In this document: in pieces, positions 22,857-31,380 of the stretch
Layout: the number at the start of each line of letters is the position of its first letter
How positions within the stretch are numbered: position 1 is the stretch's first letter
Assembly (NCBI GenBank): GCA_964370735.1
Contig: CAYJLC010000019.1
Span: 1 to 37,515 of the forward strand
Length of the DNA: 37,515 bases
DNA from: CAYJLC01 sp964370735
GTDB taxonomy: Bacteria; Bacillota; Clostridia; Oscillospirales; Butyricicoccaceae
Reading direction: 5' to 3'
Position numbers and translations under genes: made by a program
Notes under the pieces: model-generated
Seen by the model: the letters and a program-made list of their open reading frames with translations, nothing else
Database searches by the model: none
Told to the model about the DNA's origin: nothing

Positions 22857-24314
22857 ATGCCAAGTGTTAATAAATATTTAAAAAGAAAAACCAACTCGCA
22901 AATCAATAGTCTTAAAGGCAGATGGTTACTAAATAGTTTGAGTTTTGTCGTTGCAATTTTAGCCACTACCATAATAATTACAGCTGCAAGTTCTGCGAGC
23001 TATTATTACTCAAGCGTACGAGAAAACTTAGCCTCGCAAGCCACTTCTTCGGCTTCATTCTTCAACAAATATCTCAACACAAATTATGAGCAGTTTTATG
23101 AAGGTGCTGATAAATTTGTTACAGAATTTGAGGACAAAGACAAGATTGAAGTGCAAATAATCGATGAATTCGGACGAGTTTTGCTGTCTACTTCTGGAAT
23201 TACAGCTGGAACAATCCCTGCTACTACCGATGTTTCAGATACAATTTCGAGCTATGGAACAAATTATTTCTTAGGCCTCGATGTTTTAACTAACGAGCGA
23301 ATTTTATCGGTTTCAAGCCCCCTATTTTATACTTCTGGTGACTTTGTAGGCGTAATTCGCTATTCGACTTCTCTGGAAATTGTCGAACAACAAATTATTA
23401 AAAACATTTTACTTTCAATAGCATTATCGGCTGCTGTTTTGGTGCTGATAATTGTTTCAAATCAGTTTTTCCTAAAGTCAATTTTAGAACCTGTTTTGAA
23501 AATCAATGCTGTTGCAAAGGAAATTACCGAAGGCAAATATACTATGCGTCTGCAAAAAATCTACGACGATGAAATCGGTGAGCTATGCGATACCATCAAC
23601 TATATGTCTGATGAAATTTCTACTGCCGAACGTATGAAAAACGACTTTATCTCGTCTGTTTCGCACGAACTTCGTACACCTTTAACAGCAATCGGTGGTT
23701 GGAGTGAAACCCTTTTATCTTATGAAGATGAACTTTCAGAAGAACTTTCTATCGGACTTTCTATCATCCATAAAGAGTCTGCAAGGCTTACAACAATGGT
23801 TGAAGAGCTTTTAGATTTCGGTCGTCTTGAAAGTGGCAGATTAACTTTAGATATAGATTTATGCGATGTTTCAAGAGAACTTTTCGAAGCAGTATATATG
23901 TATAGAACGCTTATGGAAAAAGAGTCTTTCGAGGTTAATTTTAATAAAAAAATCGGAGATTATCACATAAATGCAGACAATCACAGGCTAAAACAAGTAT
24001 TCCTTAACATCATCGACAATGCAACTAAATACGGTCGTGAAGGTGGAAAAGTCGATGTGTCTATCGAAAAAGACGATGTAAATATTATAGTTAAAATAGA
24101 AGACTACGGCAAAGGTATCCCTGAAAAAGATTTACCTTTTGTTAAACAAAAATTTTATAAAGGTAAATCTAAAAAACGTGGAAGTGGTATCGGTCTTGCC
24201 GTTACTGACGAGATTATAAGACTTCATTCAGGCGAACTTTTAATCGAAAGTGTCGAAGACGAAGGCACAACTGTCACAATTTTAATTCCTTTAAATTCCG
24301 ATATAGAAATTTAG
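22857..24314 (+). CDS. Membrane sensor histidine kinase, orphan
   Basis: A 485-residue two-component sensor kinase. TM1 lies near residues 24-48, an extracellular sensing domain spans about 50-183 (with a PAS/Cache-like IEVQIIDEFGRVLLST), TM2 is 184-207, and HAMP is about 208-260. The dimerisation box has His270 in FISSVSHELRTPLTAIGG. The ATPase domain carries Asn388 (NIIDNATKYG), DYGKG at 416-420 and GSGIGLA at 442-448, so it looks active. GGAGG precedes the ATG by seven bases. No response regulator gene is adjacent or anywhere in the window, so its partner must be elsewhere. The domain layout resembles WalK/ResE-type kinases; the signal is unknown. DUF1385 follows after 7 bases. Confidence 0.92.
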   Translation: MPSVNKYLKRKTNSQINSLKGRWLLNSLSFVVAILATTIIITAASSASYYYSSVRENLASQATSSASFFNKYLNTNYEQFYEGADKFVTEFEDKDKIEVQIIDEFGRVLLSTSGITAGTIPATTDVSDTISSYGTNYFLGLDVLTNERILSVSSPLFYTSGDFVGVIRYSTSLEIVEQQIIKNILLSIALSAAVLVLIIVSNQFFLKSILEPVLKINAVAKEITEGKYTMRLQKIYDDEIGELCDTINYMSDEISTAERMKNDFISSVSHELRTPLTAIGGWSETLLSYEDELSEELSIGLSIIHKESARLTTMVEELLDFGRLESGRLTLDIDLCDVSRELFEAVYMYRTLMEKESFEVNFNKKIGDYHINADNHRLKQVFLNIIDNATKYGREGGKVDVSIEKDDVNIIVKIEDYGKGIPEKDLPFVKQKFYKGKSKKRGSGIGLAVTDEIIRLHSGELLIESVEDEGTTVTILIPLNSDIEI

Positions 24315-24321
24315 GTGAAAT

Positions 24322-25242
24322 ATGAAAAAAACAACCATCGGCGGTCAAGCATTAATCGAAGGCATCATAATGCGTGGACCATATAAATCTTGCACCGTTG
24401 TAAGAAAACCCGATAAAACACTAGATATAACCGAAAAAACGCATAAAAAAGGCATAGAGTGGCTTAAAAAAATTCCTGTTTTGCGTGGAATTTATGGCCT
24501 TGCCACTTCCCTTTCCGAAGGAACAAAAGCACTTAATTACTCGGCTACTGTTTCTGGTTTTGAAGACGACGAAGAACCTTCAAAGCTTGAAAAATGGCTT
24601 ACTGATAAATTTGGTCAGAAAAAAATCGAAAAATTCATTCTATCTCTATCAATGGTATTTGCAGTTATAATTTCTGTCGGACTTTTTATCTTGCTACCAT
24701 CGTTTTTAGGTGGATTTGTGTCAAATATTTCCGATAATCATTTTTTAAGAAATATTACAGAAGGCGTCGTTAGAATAATAATTTTTCTGATTTATATGTA
24801 TCTTATGTCAAAAATTGAAGACATAAAACGCACTTATATGTACCACGGAGCCGAGCATAAAGCGATTTATTGCTACGAAAAAAACTTAGATTTAACTGTC
24901 GAAAATGTTCGTTCTATGCCAAAAGAACACCCTAGATGTGGAACGAGTTTCCTTTTTGTCGTTATGATAATTAGTATTTTGGTTTTCTCTGTCGTGACTT
25001 ATACAGACCCTATCATACGCACAATTTTAAAAATAGTTCTAATACCTGTTGTAGTTGGACTTTCTTATGAAGTTAATCGTTTTGCAGGCAGATATGACAA
25101 CCTTTTCACTCAAATACTTCGCTATCCTGGCATTAAATTGCAAAAACTTACAACTATTGAGCCTGATGACAGCATGATTGAAGTTGCTATCGAAGCACTA
25201 AAACGTGTTATTCCTGAAAATAAGGAGTCAGACAATTGGTAA
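24322..25242 (+). CDS. DUF1385 (YqhQ-like) membrane protein
   Basis: A 306-residue protein of the DUF1385 family. The N-terminus has the conserved TTIGGQALIEGIIMRGP, followed by a cytoplasmic part (KIPVLRGIYGLATSLSEGTK), membrane helices near 108-132 and 145-165, the family hallmark YHGAEHKAIYCYE, and MPKEHPRCGTSF leading into further helices. The His- and Cys-bearing motifs suggest metal binding, but no activity is established. The stop TAA is shared with the prmC start region, since the prmC TTG lies 7 bases inside this gene. The DUF1385-prmC pairing is common in Bacillota as far as I recall. Confidence 0.9.
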   Translation: MKKTTIGGQALIEGIIMRGPYKSCTVVRKPDKTLDITEKTHKKGIEWLKKIPVLRGIYGLATSLSEGTKALNYSATVSGFEDDEEPSKLEKWLTDKFGQKKIEKFILSLSMVFAVIISVGLFILLPSFLGGFVSNISDNHFLRNITEGVVRIIIFLIYMYLMSKIEDIKRTYMYHGAEHKAIYCYEKNLDLTVENVRSMPKEHPRCGTSFLFVVMIISILVFSVVTYTDPIIRTILKIVLIPVVVGLSYEVNRFAGRYDNLFTQILRYPGIKLQKLTTIEPDDSMIEVAIEALKRVIPENKESDNW

Positions 25243-26054
25243 ATCTTTATGAAGTGTATCAAAACTGTGAAAAACTGCTGGAAAGCTCGCTTGAAGCTCG
25301 TGAAATATGCGCATTTTCATTAAACTTAGATAGAAACTCAATCACAAATTGGAAAGACATCACAATTAGTGCAAAAGACTATGATACAATAATTGATAAC
25401 GTAAATTTGCGTAAAACTGGCAAGCCTTTAGCATATATTTTGGGCGAATGGGAATTTTACTCATTGCCATTTAAAGTTAATGAAAATGTGCTAATACCTC
25501 GTGCCGATACGGAAACTTTAGTCGAAGAAGCGATAAATTTAGCCCAAAACGGTGCAAAAGTCTTAGATATTTGCACAGGTAGTGGCTGTATTGCAATAAC
25601 TTTAGCAAAAAGCATTAAAAATTCTGATGTGACTGCAATTGATATTTCTGAAAAAGCTTTAGCTCTTGCGAAAGAAAATGCAACACTTAATAACGTAAAC
25701 GTCAATTTTTTACAAGGAAATGCACTAGAACATATAGATTTCCCTCATAAATTTGACTTAATCGTTTCAAACCCACCATATATCCCAAAAAAAGATATTG
25801 AAACTCTAGACATTGATGTTCGTGAGCACGAGCCGATGTTGGCTTTAGAAGGTGGCGAAAGTGGTCTTATATTTTACGAAGAAATTTGCAAAAACTTTAA
25901 AAAATATCTAAATATTAATGGTATAATTATATTAGAATACGGAATTAATCAGCACGATGATATCGTGAAAATTTTAGAAAAAAACAATTACAAAAATATA
26001 GAAATTAAAAAGGATTTGTGTGGCGTTTATAGAATCGCTATCGCAACAATTTAG
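25236..26054 (+). CDS. prmC: Peptide chain release factor N5-glutamine methyltransferase PrmC
   Basis: A 272-residue SAM-dependent methyltransferase that methylates the Gln of the GGQ motif in release factors. The N-terminal helical domain ends in KPLAYILGEWEFYSLPF and VLIPRADTETLVEE. The SAM site is VLDICTGSGCIAI (109-121), and the substrate-binding NPPY lies at 179-182 (SNPPYIP). The start is TTG at 25236: AAGGAG lies eight bases upstream, no in-frame ATG serves, and the gene overlaps DUF1385 by 7 bases. recA follows after 9 bases. No release factor gene prfA is in this window, although prmC often sits beside it. Confidence 0.94.
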   Translation: MVNLYEVYQNCEKLLESSLEAREICAFSLNLDRNSITNWKDITISAKDYDTIIDNVNLRKTGKPLAYILGEWEFYSLPFKVNENVLIPRADTETLVEEAINLAQNGAKVLDICTGSGCIAITLAKSIKNSDVTAIDISEKALALAKENATLNNVNVNFLQGNALEHIDFPHKFDLIVSNPPYIPKKDIETLDIDVREHEPMLALEGGESGLIFYEEICKNFKKYLNINGIIILEYGINQHDDIVKILEKNNYKNIEIKKDLCGVYRIAIATI

Positions 26055-26063
26055 GAGGAAAAA

Positions 26064-27197
26064 ATGGATAAAAAGAAAGCTTTAGAAACAGCGCTTGCGC
26101 AACTAGAGAAACAATATGGTAAAGGTGCTGTTATGCGTCTTGGCGAAGAATCGCACATGAAAGTGGAAGCAATTTCAACTGGTTCTTTATCACTTGACGT
26201 GGCTTTAGGCATTGGTGGTGTACCAAAAGGAAGAATTATCGAGGTTTATGGCCCTGAATCTTCTGGTAAAACTACTCTTGCACTTCATATCGTAGCTTCA
26301 GCTCAAAAAGCTGGTGGCGATGCTGCATTTATAGATGCCGAGCATGCTTTAGACCCTGTTTACGCAAAAGCTTTAGGCGTTGATGTTGACAGTTTACTTG
26401 TTGCACAACCTGATACAGGTGAGCAAGCTTTAGAAATCACTGAGGCTTTAGTTCGTTCTGGTGCTTTAGACGTAGTAGTTGTCGACTCAGTAGCGGCTTT
26501 AACTCCAAAAGCGGAAATCGAGGGTGTTATGGGTGATTCTTTCATGGGTCTTCAAGCTAGACTAATGTCGCAAGCTTTAAGAAAACTTGCAGGTATCATC
26601 GCAAAAACTAACTGCGTTGTTGTATTTATTAACCAACTTCGTGATAAAATCGGTATTTCTTATGGTAGCCCTGAGGTTACTACGGGTGGTAAAGCACTTA
26701 AATTCTACGCGTCTGTTCGTTTAGATGTTAGAAAAGGCGAAGCTATCAAAAATGGTGAAGAACAAATTGGTTCTCGTACAAGAGTAAAAATCGTTAAAAA
26801 TAAAGTTGCCCCTCCTTTCCGTCGTGCTGAATTTGACATTATGTACGGAGAAGGTATCTCAAAAACCGGTGAACTTATCGACTTAGGTGTTGAGTTTGGC
26901 TTTGTAAAAAAAGCTGGCGCTTGGTTTAGCATGGACGAAACTAGACTTGGTCAAGGTCGTGATAAAGCTAAGAATTTCCTTCTTGAAAACCCGGATTTAT
27001 ATGAACTTCTTGAAACAAAAATTCGTAAAGCTTTAAATGATGCTCAACAAGAAAAGCAAAATAAAAGAGCTGGTATTAAAGCTGTTGCACCTGTCGAAAG
27101 TGACGATGTTGTAATTGAAACTAGCGAAACTACAAAAGCGTCATCGAAAGCAAGGTCTATCAATATAGATGCCGACGATTTTGAGGATGATATGTAA
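26064..27197 (+). CDS. recA: Recombinase A
   Basis: A 377-residue DNA strand-exchange ATPase, also the co-protease that triggers LexA cleavage. Visible are MRLGEESHMKVEAISTGSL, Walker A GPESSGKT (63-70), Walker B region VVVVDSVAALTPKAEIEG, loop L1 GDSFMGLQARLMSQALRKL, and FINQLRDKIGISYGSPEVTT. The C-terminal tail is acidic (DADDFEDDM), as in other RecA proteins. AGGAGG precedes the ATG. No LexA-box promoter was seen directly upstream, where prmC ends 9 bases before, so expression may rely on the operon promoter or an internal promoter I did not detect. Its stop overlaps the recX start by one base (TAATG). Confidence 0.98.
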   Translation: MDKKKALETALAQLEKQYGKGAVMRLGEESHMKVEAISTGSLSLDVALGIGGVPKGRIIEVYGPESSGKTTLALHIVASAQKAGGDAAFIDAEHALDPVYAKALGVDVDSLLVAQPDTGEQALEITEALVRSGALDVVVVDSVAALTPKAEIEGVMGDSFMGLQARLMSQALRKLAGIIAKTNCVVVFINQLRDKIGISYGSPEVTTGGKALKFYASVRLDVRKGEAIKNGEEQIGSRTRVKIVKNKVAPPFRRAEFDIMYGEGISKTGELIDLGVEFGFVKKAGAWFSMDETRLGQGRDKAKNFLLENPDLYELLETKIRKALNDAQQEKQNKRAGIKAVAPVESDDVVIETSETTKASSKARSINIDADDFEDDM

Positions 27198-27658
27198 TGA
27201 AAACCCCAGAATTTGATAGAGCTTTGGCTACGTCATTTAGAATTTTGGGCAAAAAAATGTACTCTGTCGAAGAAATCAGAACAAAATTAATTGGTTTTAC
27301 TTATTCTGAAGACATTGTCGAGCAAGTTTTAGAAAAACTTCTAGAACTTCGTTATCTCGACGACTACGAATATGCTGATTTAATCGTTACGTCTTATAAA
27401 TCGCGAGGATACGGAAAAATGCGTATTCGCGAGGAACTTTACAAAAGAAAGTTAAGTTCTTCAATTATTTCTGAAAAAACTCGCGACTTTTCAGTCGATT
27501 ATGATAAGATTTTATCACTTTTTGATACAAAATTAAGAGGTGACATAAGCGACTATAAACAAAATGAAAAAGCGAAAGCCTCTCTTGTGCGAAAAGGCTT
27601 TTCTTACGACGAGATTAACACAGGTTTTTCTCTATACAAACAAAATCTGGAGGACTAA
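27197..27658 (+). CDS. recX: RecX regulatory protein
   Basis: A 153-residue, helix-rich RecX family protein that modulates RecA filaments. The tandem three-helix pattern is visible: ALATSFRILGKKMYSVEEI, then LIGFTYSEDIVEQVLEKLLE, LRYLDDYEYA, SYKSRGYGKMRIREEL and the final KASLVRKGFSYDEINTGF. It is translationally coupled to recA by the TAATG overlap, as expected for a RecA modulator. rimO begins one base after its stop. Confidence 0.9.
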   Translation: MKTPEFDRALATSFRILGKKMYSVEEIRTKLIGFTYSEDIVEQVLEKLLELRYLDDYEYADLIVTSYKSRGYGKMRIREELYKRKLSSSIISEKTRDFSVDYDKILSLFDTKLRGDISDYKQNEKAKASLVRKGFSYDEINTGFSLYKQNLED

Positions 27659-27659
27659 A

Positions 27660-28988
27660 ATGTCTATAAAAGTAAATTTAATTTCGCTCGGTTGTTCCAA
27701 AAACCTTGTAAATTCCGAGCAAATGCTTGCAAAAATGCTTGAAGAAGGAATGGAAATTACTTCGTTCATTTCTGAATGCGATGTTTGCATTATAAATACT
27801 TGTGGTTTCATAGAAAGTGCAAAAAAAGAGGCAATTGACCATATTTTAGACGTAGTTTCTTATAAAAAAGATGGCAAAATTAAAGGTGTCGTGGTTACTG
27901 GTTGTCTAACTGAGCGTTACAAAGAAGAAGTTTTCAACGAAATCCCTGAAGTTGATGCTATTTTGGGTACTGGTAGTTACGATTTGATTGTTGATGCTGT
28001 TAAAAAAGCAAATTCAAACGAAAGGGTTTCATATTTTGACAATATCGACGAGATAAACCTTGAACTTGAGCGCGCAATCACAACAAGTGGTCACTCTGCA
28101 TTCATCAAAATTTCTGAAGGGTGCAATAATCGCTGTTCTTTCTGCATCATTCCAAAACTTCGTGGAAAATATCGCTCAAGAAGCATCGAAAATATTGTTC
28201 GCGAGGCAGAAGTCTTAGCAGAAAATGGTACAAAAGAAATCATTTTAATCGCCCAAGACGTTACAAGATACGGAAAAGATATATATAAAGAATATAAATT
28301 AACTGCATTGCTAGAAGAGCTATGTAAAGTGCAAGGTATCGAGTGGATTAGACTGCATTATCTATATCCTGAACTTGTTACCGATGAATTAATCGACTTT
28401 ATCGCAAATAATGACAAAATCCTGAACTATTTTGATATGCCAATGCAACATATTAATGATAGAATTTTAAAACTTATGAAACGTCGTGGAGATAGAGAAT
28501 ATCTTACAACATTAGTTTCAAAAATACGCTCGAAAATTCCAAATGCAGTTTTAAGAACAAGTTTAATTGTTGGTTTACCGACCGAAACTGAAGAAGAATT
28601 CAAAGAATTATGCGAATTTTTAGAAGAAACTAAAATCGAGCGTGCTGGTGTTTTTGCTTACTCAAGAGAAGAAGACACTGAAGCATACGATATGGAACAA
28701 ATCGCCGAAGATGTTAAACTTTCTCGTCAAAAAACTGCCGAAGAAATTGTATCTAGAATCATTGATTCATACAATGAAAACCAAATTGGCAAAAATGTAA
28801 CTGTTCTTGTAGACGGATTTGATGAAGAATTTTCTATGTTTTATGGCAGAAGTTTTGCCGATTCACTAGATATAGATGGAAAAATATTCTTTGAAAGTGA
28901 AACTGATATTAAAGATGGAACTTTTGTAAATGTCGAAATTTCTGAGCTTTTTGATCCATATTTAAAAGGAATATTAAAGGAGATTTAA
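27660..28988 (+). CDS. rimO: Ribosomal protein S12 methylthiotransferase RimO
   Basis: A 442-residue radical-SAM enzyme that adds a methylthio group to an Asp of ribosomal protein S12. The N-terminal cluster Cys residues are C12 (LISLGCSKN), C48 (IINTCGF) and C82 (VTGCLTERY). The radical-SAM triad CxxxCxxC is C155, C159, C162 (SEGCNNRCSFCIIPKLRGKY). A C-terminal TRAM domain runs to the end. The LGCSKNLVNSEQ opening is characteristic of RimO over MiaB. The frame is open from 27564 inside recX, but GGAGG is seven bases before the ATG at 27660. The next gene starts 3 bases after the stop. Confidence 0.95.
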   Translation: MSIKVNLISLGCSKNLVNSEQMLAKMLEEGMEITSFISECDVCIINTCGFIESAKKEAIDHILDVVSYKKDGKIKGVVVTGCLTERYKEEVFNEIPEVDAILGTGSYDLIVDAVKKANSNERVSYFDNIDEINLELERAITTSGHSAFIKISEGCNNRCSFCIIPKLRGKYRSRSIENIVREAEVLAENGTKEIILIAQDVTRYGKDIYKEYKLTALLEELCKVQGIEWIRLHYLYPELVTDELIDFIANNDKILNYFDMPMQHINDRILKLMKRRGDREYLTTLVSKIRSKIPNAVLRTSLIVGLPTETEEEFKELCEFLEETKIERAGVFAYSREEDTEAYDMEQIAEDVKLSRQKTAEEIVSRIIDSYNENQIGKNVTVLVDGFDEEFSMFYGRSFADSLDIDGKIFFESETDIKDGTFVNVEISELFDPYLKGILKEI

Positions 28989-28991
28989 TAT

Positions 28992-29543
28992 ATGAATTTG
29001 CCAAATATCATAACAATGGCACGCGTTATCGCAATCCCGTTTTTTATGTATTTTCTCTATTTAGAAAATTATTTGATGGCATTGATTATATTCATTTTAG
29101 CAAGTATTAGTGACTTTGTAGACGGATATTTAGCTAGAAAAATGAATTTAGTTACTAATTTTGGGAAATTTATGGACCCTACTGCCGATAAACTTCTTGT
29201 TTTTTCTGCCCTTTTGCTTTTTATCGAAAGAGGCTTAATGAGCAGTGTTTTGGTTACAATAATCATAGCAAGGGAATTTATGGTGGTCACTATGCGAAAT
29301 ATCGCGATTGAGAAAAAAATCGTTGTTCCTGCTATGTGGTCTGGAAAAGTAAAAACAACTATCCAGATGGTGGGTATTTGCCTAATTATGCTACTTGCAT
29401 ACATTGAAACTATGCAAAATCCTGCTTATAGTATGTCTTATTCTTCTATTATTGAATGGACAGCTTATATTATAACTTTTGTTACAATATACTCTGGTAT
29501 AGATTATTTTATAAAAATGAAAGATGTCTTTAAGGACAATTAG
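28992..29543 (+). CDS. pgsA: CDP-diacylglycerol-glycerol-3-phosphate 3-phosphatidyltransferase
   Basis: A 183-residue membrane enzyme making phosphatidylglycerol phosphate. The CDP-alcohol phosphotransferase motif D-x2-DG-x2-AR-x8-G-x3-D-x3-D is complete: Asp41, Asp44, Gly45, Ala48, Arg49, Gly58, Asp62 and Asp66. It begins MNLPNIITMARVIAIPFFMY, the usual PgsA start, and has about five membrane helices. GGAG lies nine bases before the ATG. It follows rimO by 3 bases and precedes cysS by 8. Other CDP-alcohol transferases share the motif, but the N-terminus and length favour PgsA. Confidence 0.92.
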   Translation: MNLPNIITMARVIAIPFFMYFLYLENYLMALIIFILASISDFVDGYLARKMNLVTNFGKFMDPTADKLLVFSALLLFIERGLMSSVLVTIIIAREFMVVTMRNIAIEKKIVVPAMWSGKVKTTIQMVGICLIMLLAYIETMQNPAYSMSYSSIIEWTAYIITFVTIYSGIDYFIKMKDVFKDN

Positions 29544-29551
29544 GAGGCAAA

Positions 29552-30937
29552 ATGAAACTATTTAATACACTTACAATGCAAAAAGAGGAGTTTATTCCAC
29601 TTACACCAAACGTTGTAAAAATGTATTCTTGTGGACCTACTGTTTACAATTATTTTCACATTGGTAATGCGAGACCGTTCATTATCTTTGATGTAATGCG
29701 TAGATTTTTCGAATATACTGGCTATAAAGTAGAATTTGTGCAAAACTTCACTGACATTGACGATAAAGTTATCAAAAAAGCAAACGAAGAAGGTGTTACT
29801 TTTGATGTAATCGCAGACAGATACATCAAAGAATACTATGTAGATGCCAAAGCTTTAGGCGTAAAAGAAGCTACTTTTCATCCAAAGGCTACCGATTGTA
29901 TGGATGAAATCATTAATATCATCAGCGATTTAATCGAAAAAGACTATGCTTATGCGGTAGATGGTGATGTTTATTTCCGTTCTATGAAATTCGATGGATA
30001 CGGAAAATTATCTCATCAACCACTAGAAGACCTTGAAGTTGGCGCTAGAATTGAAGCAAATTCAAAAAAAGAACACCCTCTTGACTTTGCACTTTGGAAA
30101 AATGCAAAAGAAGGCGAACCTTCTTGGACCACTCCTTGGGGCGAAGGCAGACCGGGTTGGCATATCGAATGTTCGGCTATGAGCAGAAAATATTTAGGCA
30201 CACAAATCGACATTCACTCTGGTGGTAAAGACCTAGCTTTCCCTCACCACGAAAACGAAATTGCTCAATCTGAGTGTGCTAACGGTTGTACTTTTGCAAA
30301 TTATTGGGTTCATAACGGCTTTATCACTGTTGACAATGAAAAAATGAGTAAGTCAAAAAATAACTTCTTTATGGTGCGTGAAGCTGCCGAAGTTTATGGC
30401 TATGAGGCTATAAGAATGTTTATGCTTTCTGCTCATTACAGAAGCCCAATAAATTACTCTGAGGACTCTTTAAAGCAATCTAAATCTGCTTTAGAACGAA
30501 TTTACAACGCTATTGATAATTTAGATTTCAAATTATCTACTGCAACAAACGAAGAAAAAGAAACTAATGATTTTTCTATTTACAAAACTAGATTTATCGA
30601 TGCTTTAAACGATGATTTAAACACTGCTGATGCAATTTCTGTTATATTTGACCTAGTTCGTGATATAAATACAATTGCAAATGGAGAAAATCCATCGAAA
30701 GATACACTTTCTCGCGCAAAAGCTGTTCTTGATGAATTGTGCTCAGTAGTAAACATTGCAACTGCTAAAGCAGAAAAAAATCTTGACCAAGAAATCGAAG
30801 ATTTAATCGCACAAAGACAAGATGCGAGAAAAAACAAAGATTTCGCTCTTTCTGACAAAATTCGTGATGATTTAGCCGAAAGAGGAATAATTTTAAAAGA
30901 TACACCTCAAGGTGTTACATGGTCTTATAAAAACTAA
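29552..30937 (+). CDS. cysS: Cysteine-tRNA ligase
   Basis: A 461-residue class I aminoacyl-tRNA synthetase charging tRNA-Cys. Visible are SCGPTVYNYFHIGNARP with Cys27 and the HIGN motif at 36-39, the zinc ligands Cys207, His232 and Glu236 (WHIECSAMS; FPHHENEIAQSE), and KMSKS at 264-268. The C-terminal domain ends RDDLAERGIILKDTPQGVTW. Length is normal. AGGAGG precedes the ATG. No T-box leader is present because the gene sits 8 bases behind pgsA. Its TAA overlaps the stop of a convergent gene by two bases, with no terminator between. Confidence 0.97.
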   Translation: MKLFNTLTMQKEEFIPLTPNVVKMYSCGPTVYNYFHIGNARPFIIFDVMRRFFEYTGYKVEFVQNFTDIDDKVIKKANEEGVTFDVIADRYIKEYYVDAKALGVKEATFHPKATDCMDEIINIISDLIEKDYAYAVDGDVYFRSMKFDGYGKLSHQPLEDLEVGARIEANSKKEHPLDFALWKNAKEGEPSWTTPWGEGRPGWHIECSAMSRKYLGTQIDIHSGGKDLAFPHHENEIAQSECANGCTFANYWVHNGFITVDNEKMSKSKNNFFMVREAAEVYGYEAIRMFMLSAHYRSPINYSEDSLKQSKSALERIYNAIDNLDFKLSTATNEEKETNDFSIYKTRFIDALNDDLNTADAISVIFDLVRDINTIANGENPSKDTLSRAKAVLDELCSVVNIATAKAEKNLDQEIEDLIAQRQDARKNKDFALSDKIRDDLAERGIILKDTPQGVTWSYKN

Positions 30938-31254
30938 GAGCCAAAGTCTTCTAAAAACTTAGCTAAAGTATAGTTTTCATCAATAATAATGCCTTCTAAA
31001 AGACTTTCTTGGTCGGCAGACGGAAGCGTTTTTACATTAATATCTGTCACAATATATGGCGCATCACTCCCCGGAACATATATTGCGACATTTCCGTCTA
31101 ATATTCTAGCAATATATAATATTTCTGGCTTTATTATCGGAATTTCTTCGCCTAGCTCAATATTTACGGGCTCGATTTGTTGATTTTTCGGAAAACTTGC
31201 TACTAGCATAATGGCACTAATAGTTAAAACAAGCGAAATTACATATTTTTTCAT
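30934..31254 (-). CDS. Small exported protein with a BofC C-terminal-like domain
   Basis: A 106-residue protein with an N-terminal hydrophobic helix (MKKYVISLVLTISAIMLVAS) acting as a signal or anchor and no lipobox Cys. The rest reads YIARILDGNVAIYVPGSD, VTDINVKTLPSADQESLLEG, TLAKFLEDFGS. This pattern of a short beta domain with LP-x-x-DQ-x-x-L-x-x-GI and a final LEDF/Y resembles the C-terminal domain of BofC, a forespore protein controlling sigma-K processing in Bacillus, and similar small exported proteins of Clostridia. Family assignment is from memory of the pattern. The start at 31254 has AAAGGA six bases upstream; an ATG at 31269 lies before that site and is unlikely. Confidence 0.7.
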   Translation of the reverse strand: MKKYVISLVLTISAIMLVASFPKNQQIEPVNIELGEEIPIIKPEILYIARILDGNVAIYVPGSDAPYIVTDINVKTLPSADQESLLEGIIIDENYTLAKFLEDFGS

Positions 31255-31380
31255 ATTATTTCCTTTCATATTTTTGTTTCATTTTAACCATCTTATTAAA
31301 ATTTAAACAAATTGTACGGATATAGTTTAGTAATTTCCAAAAACTAATCATAGTTAAAAGACCCAAAACGGAGGTTTAAA

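Noticed and set aside
29544..29551. T-box leader for cysS
   Set aside because: Only 8 bases separate pgsA and cysS; no room for a T-box, and none is recognisable upstream in the operon.
31255..31380. Promoters between the BofC-like and penicillin-binding protein genes
   Set aside because: TATAGT- and TAAGAT-like boxes exist, but none has a convincing -35 at 16-18 bases; not annotated.
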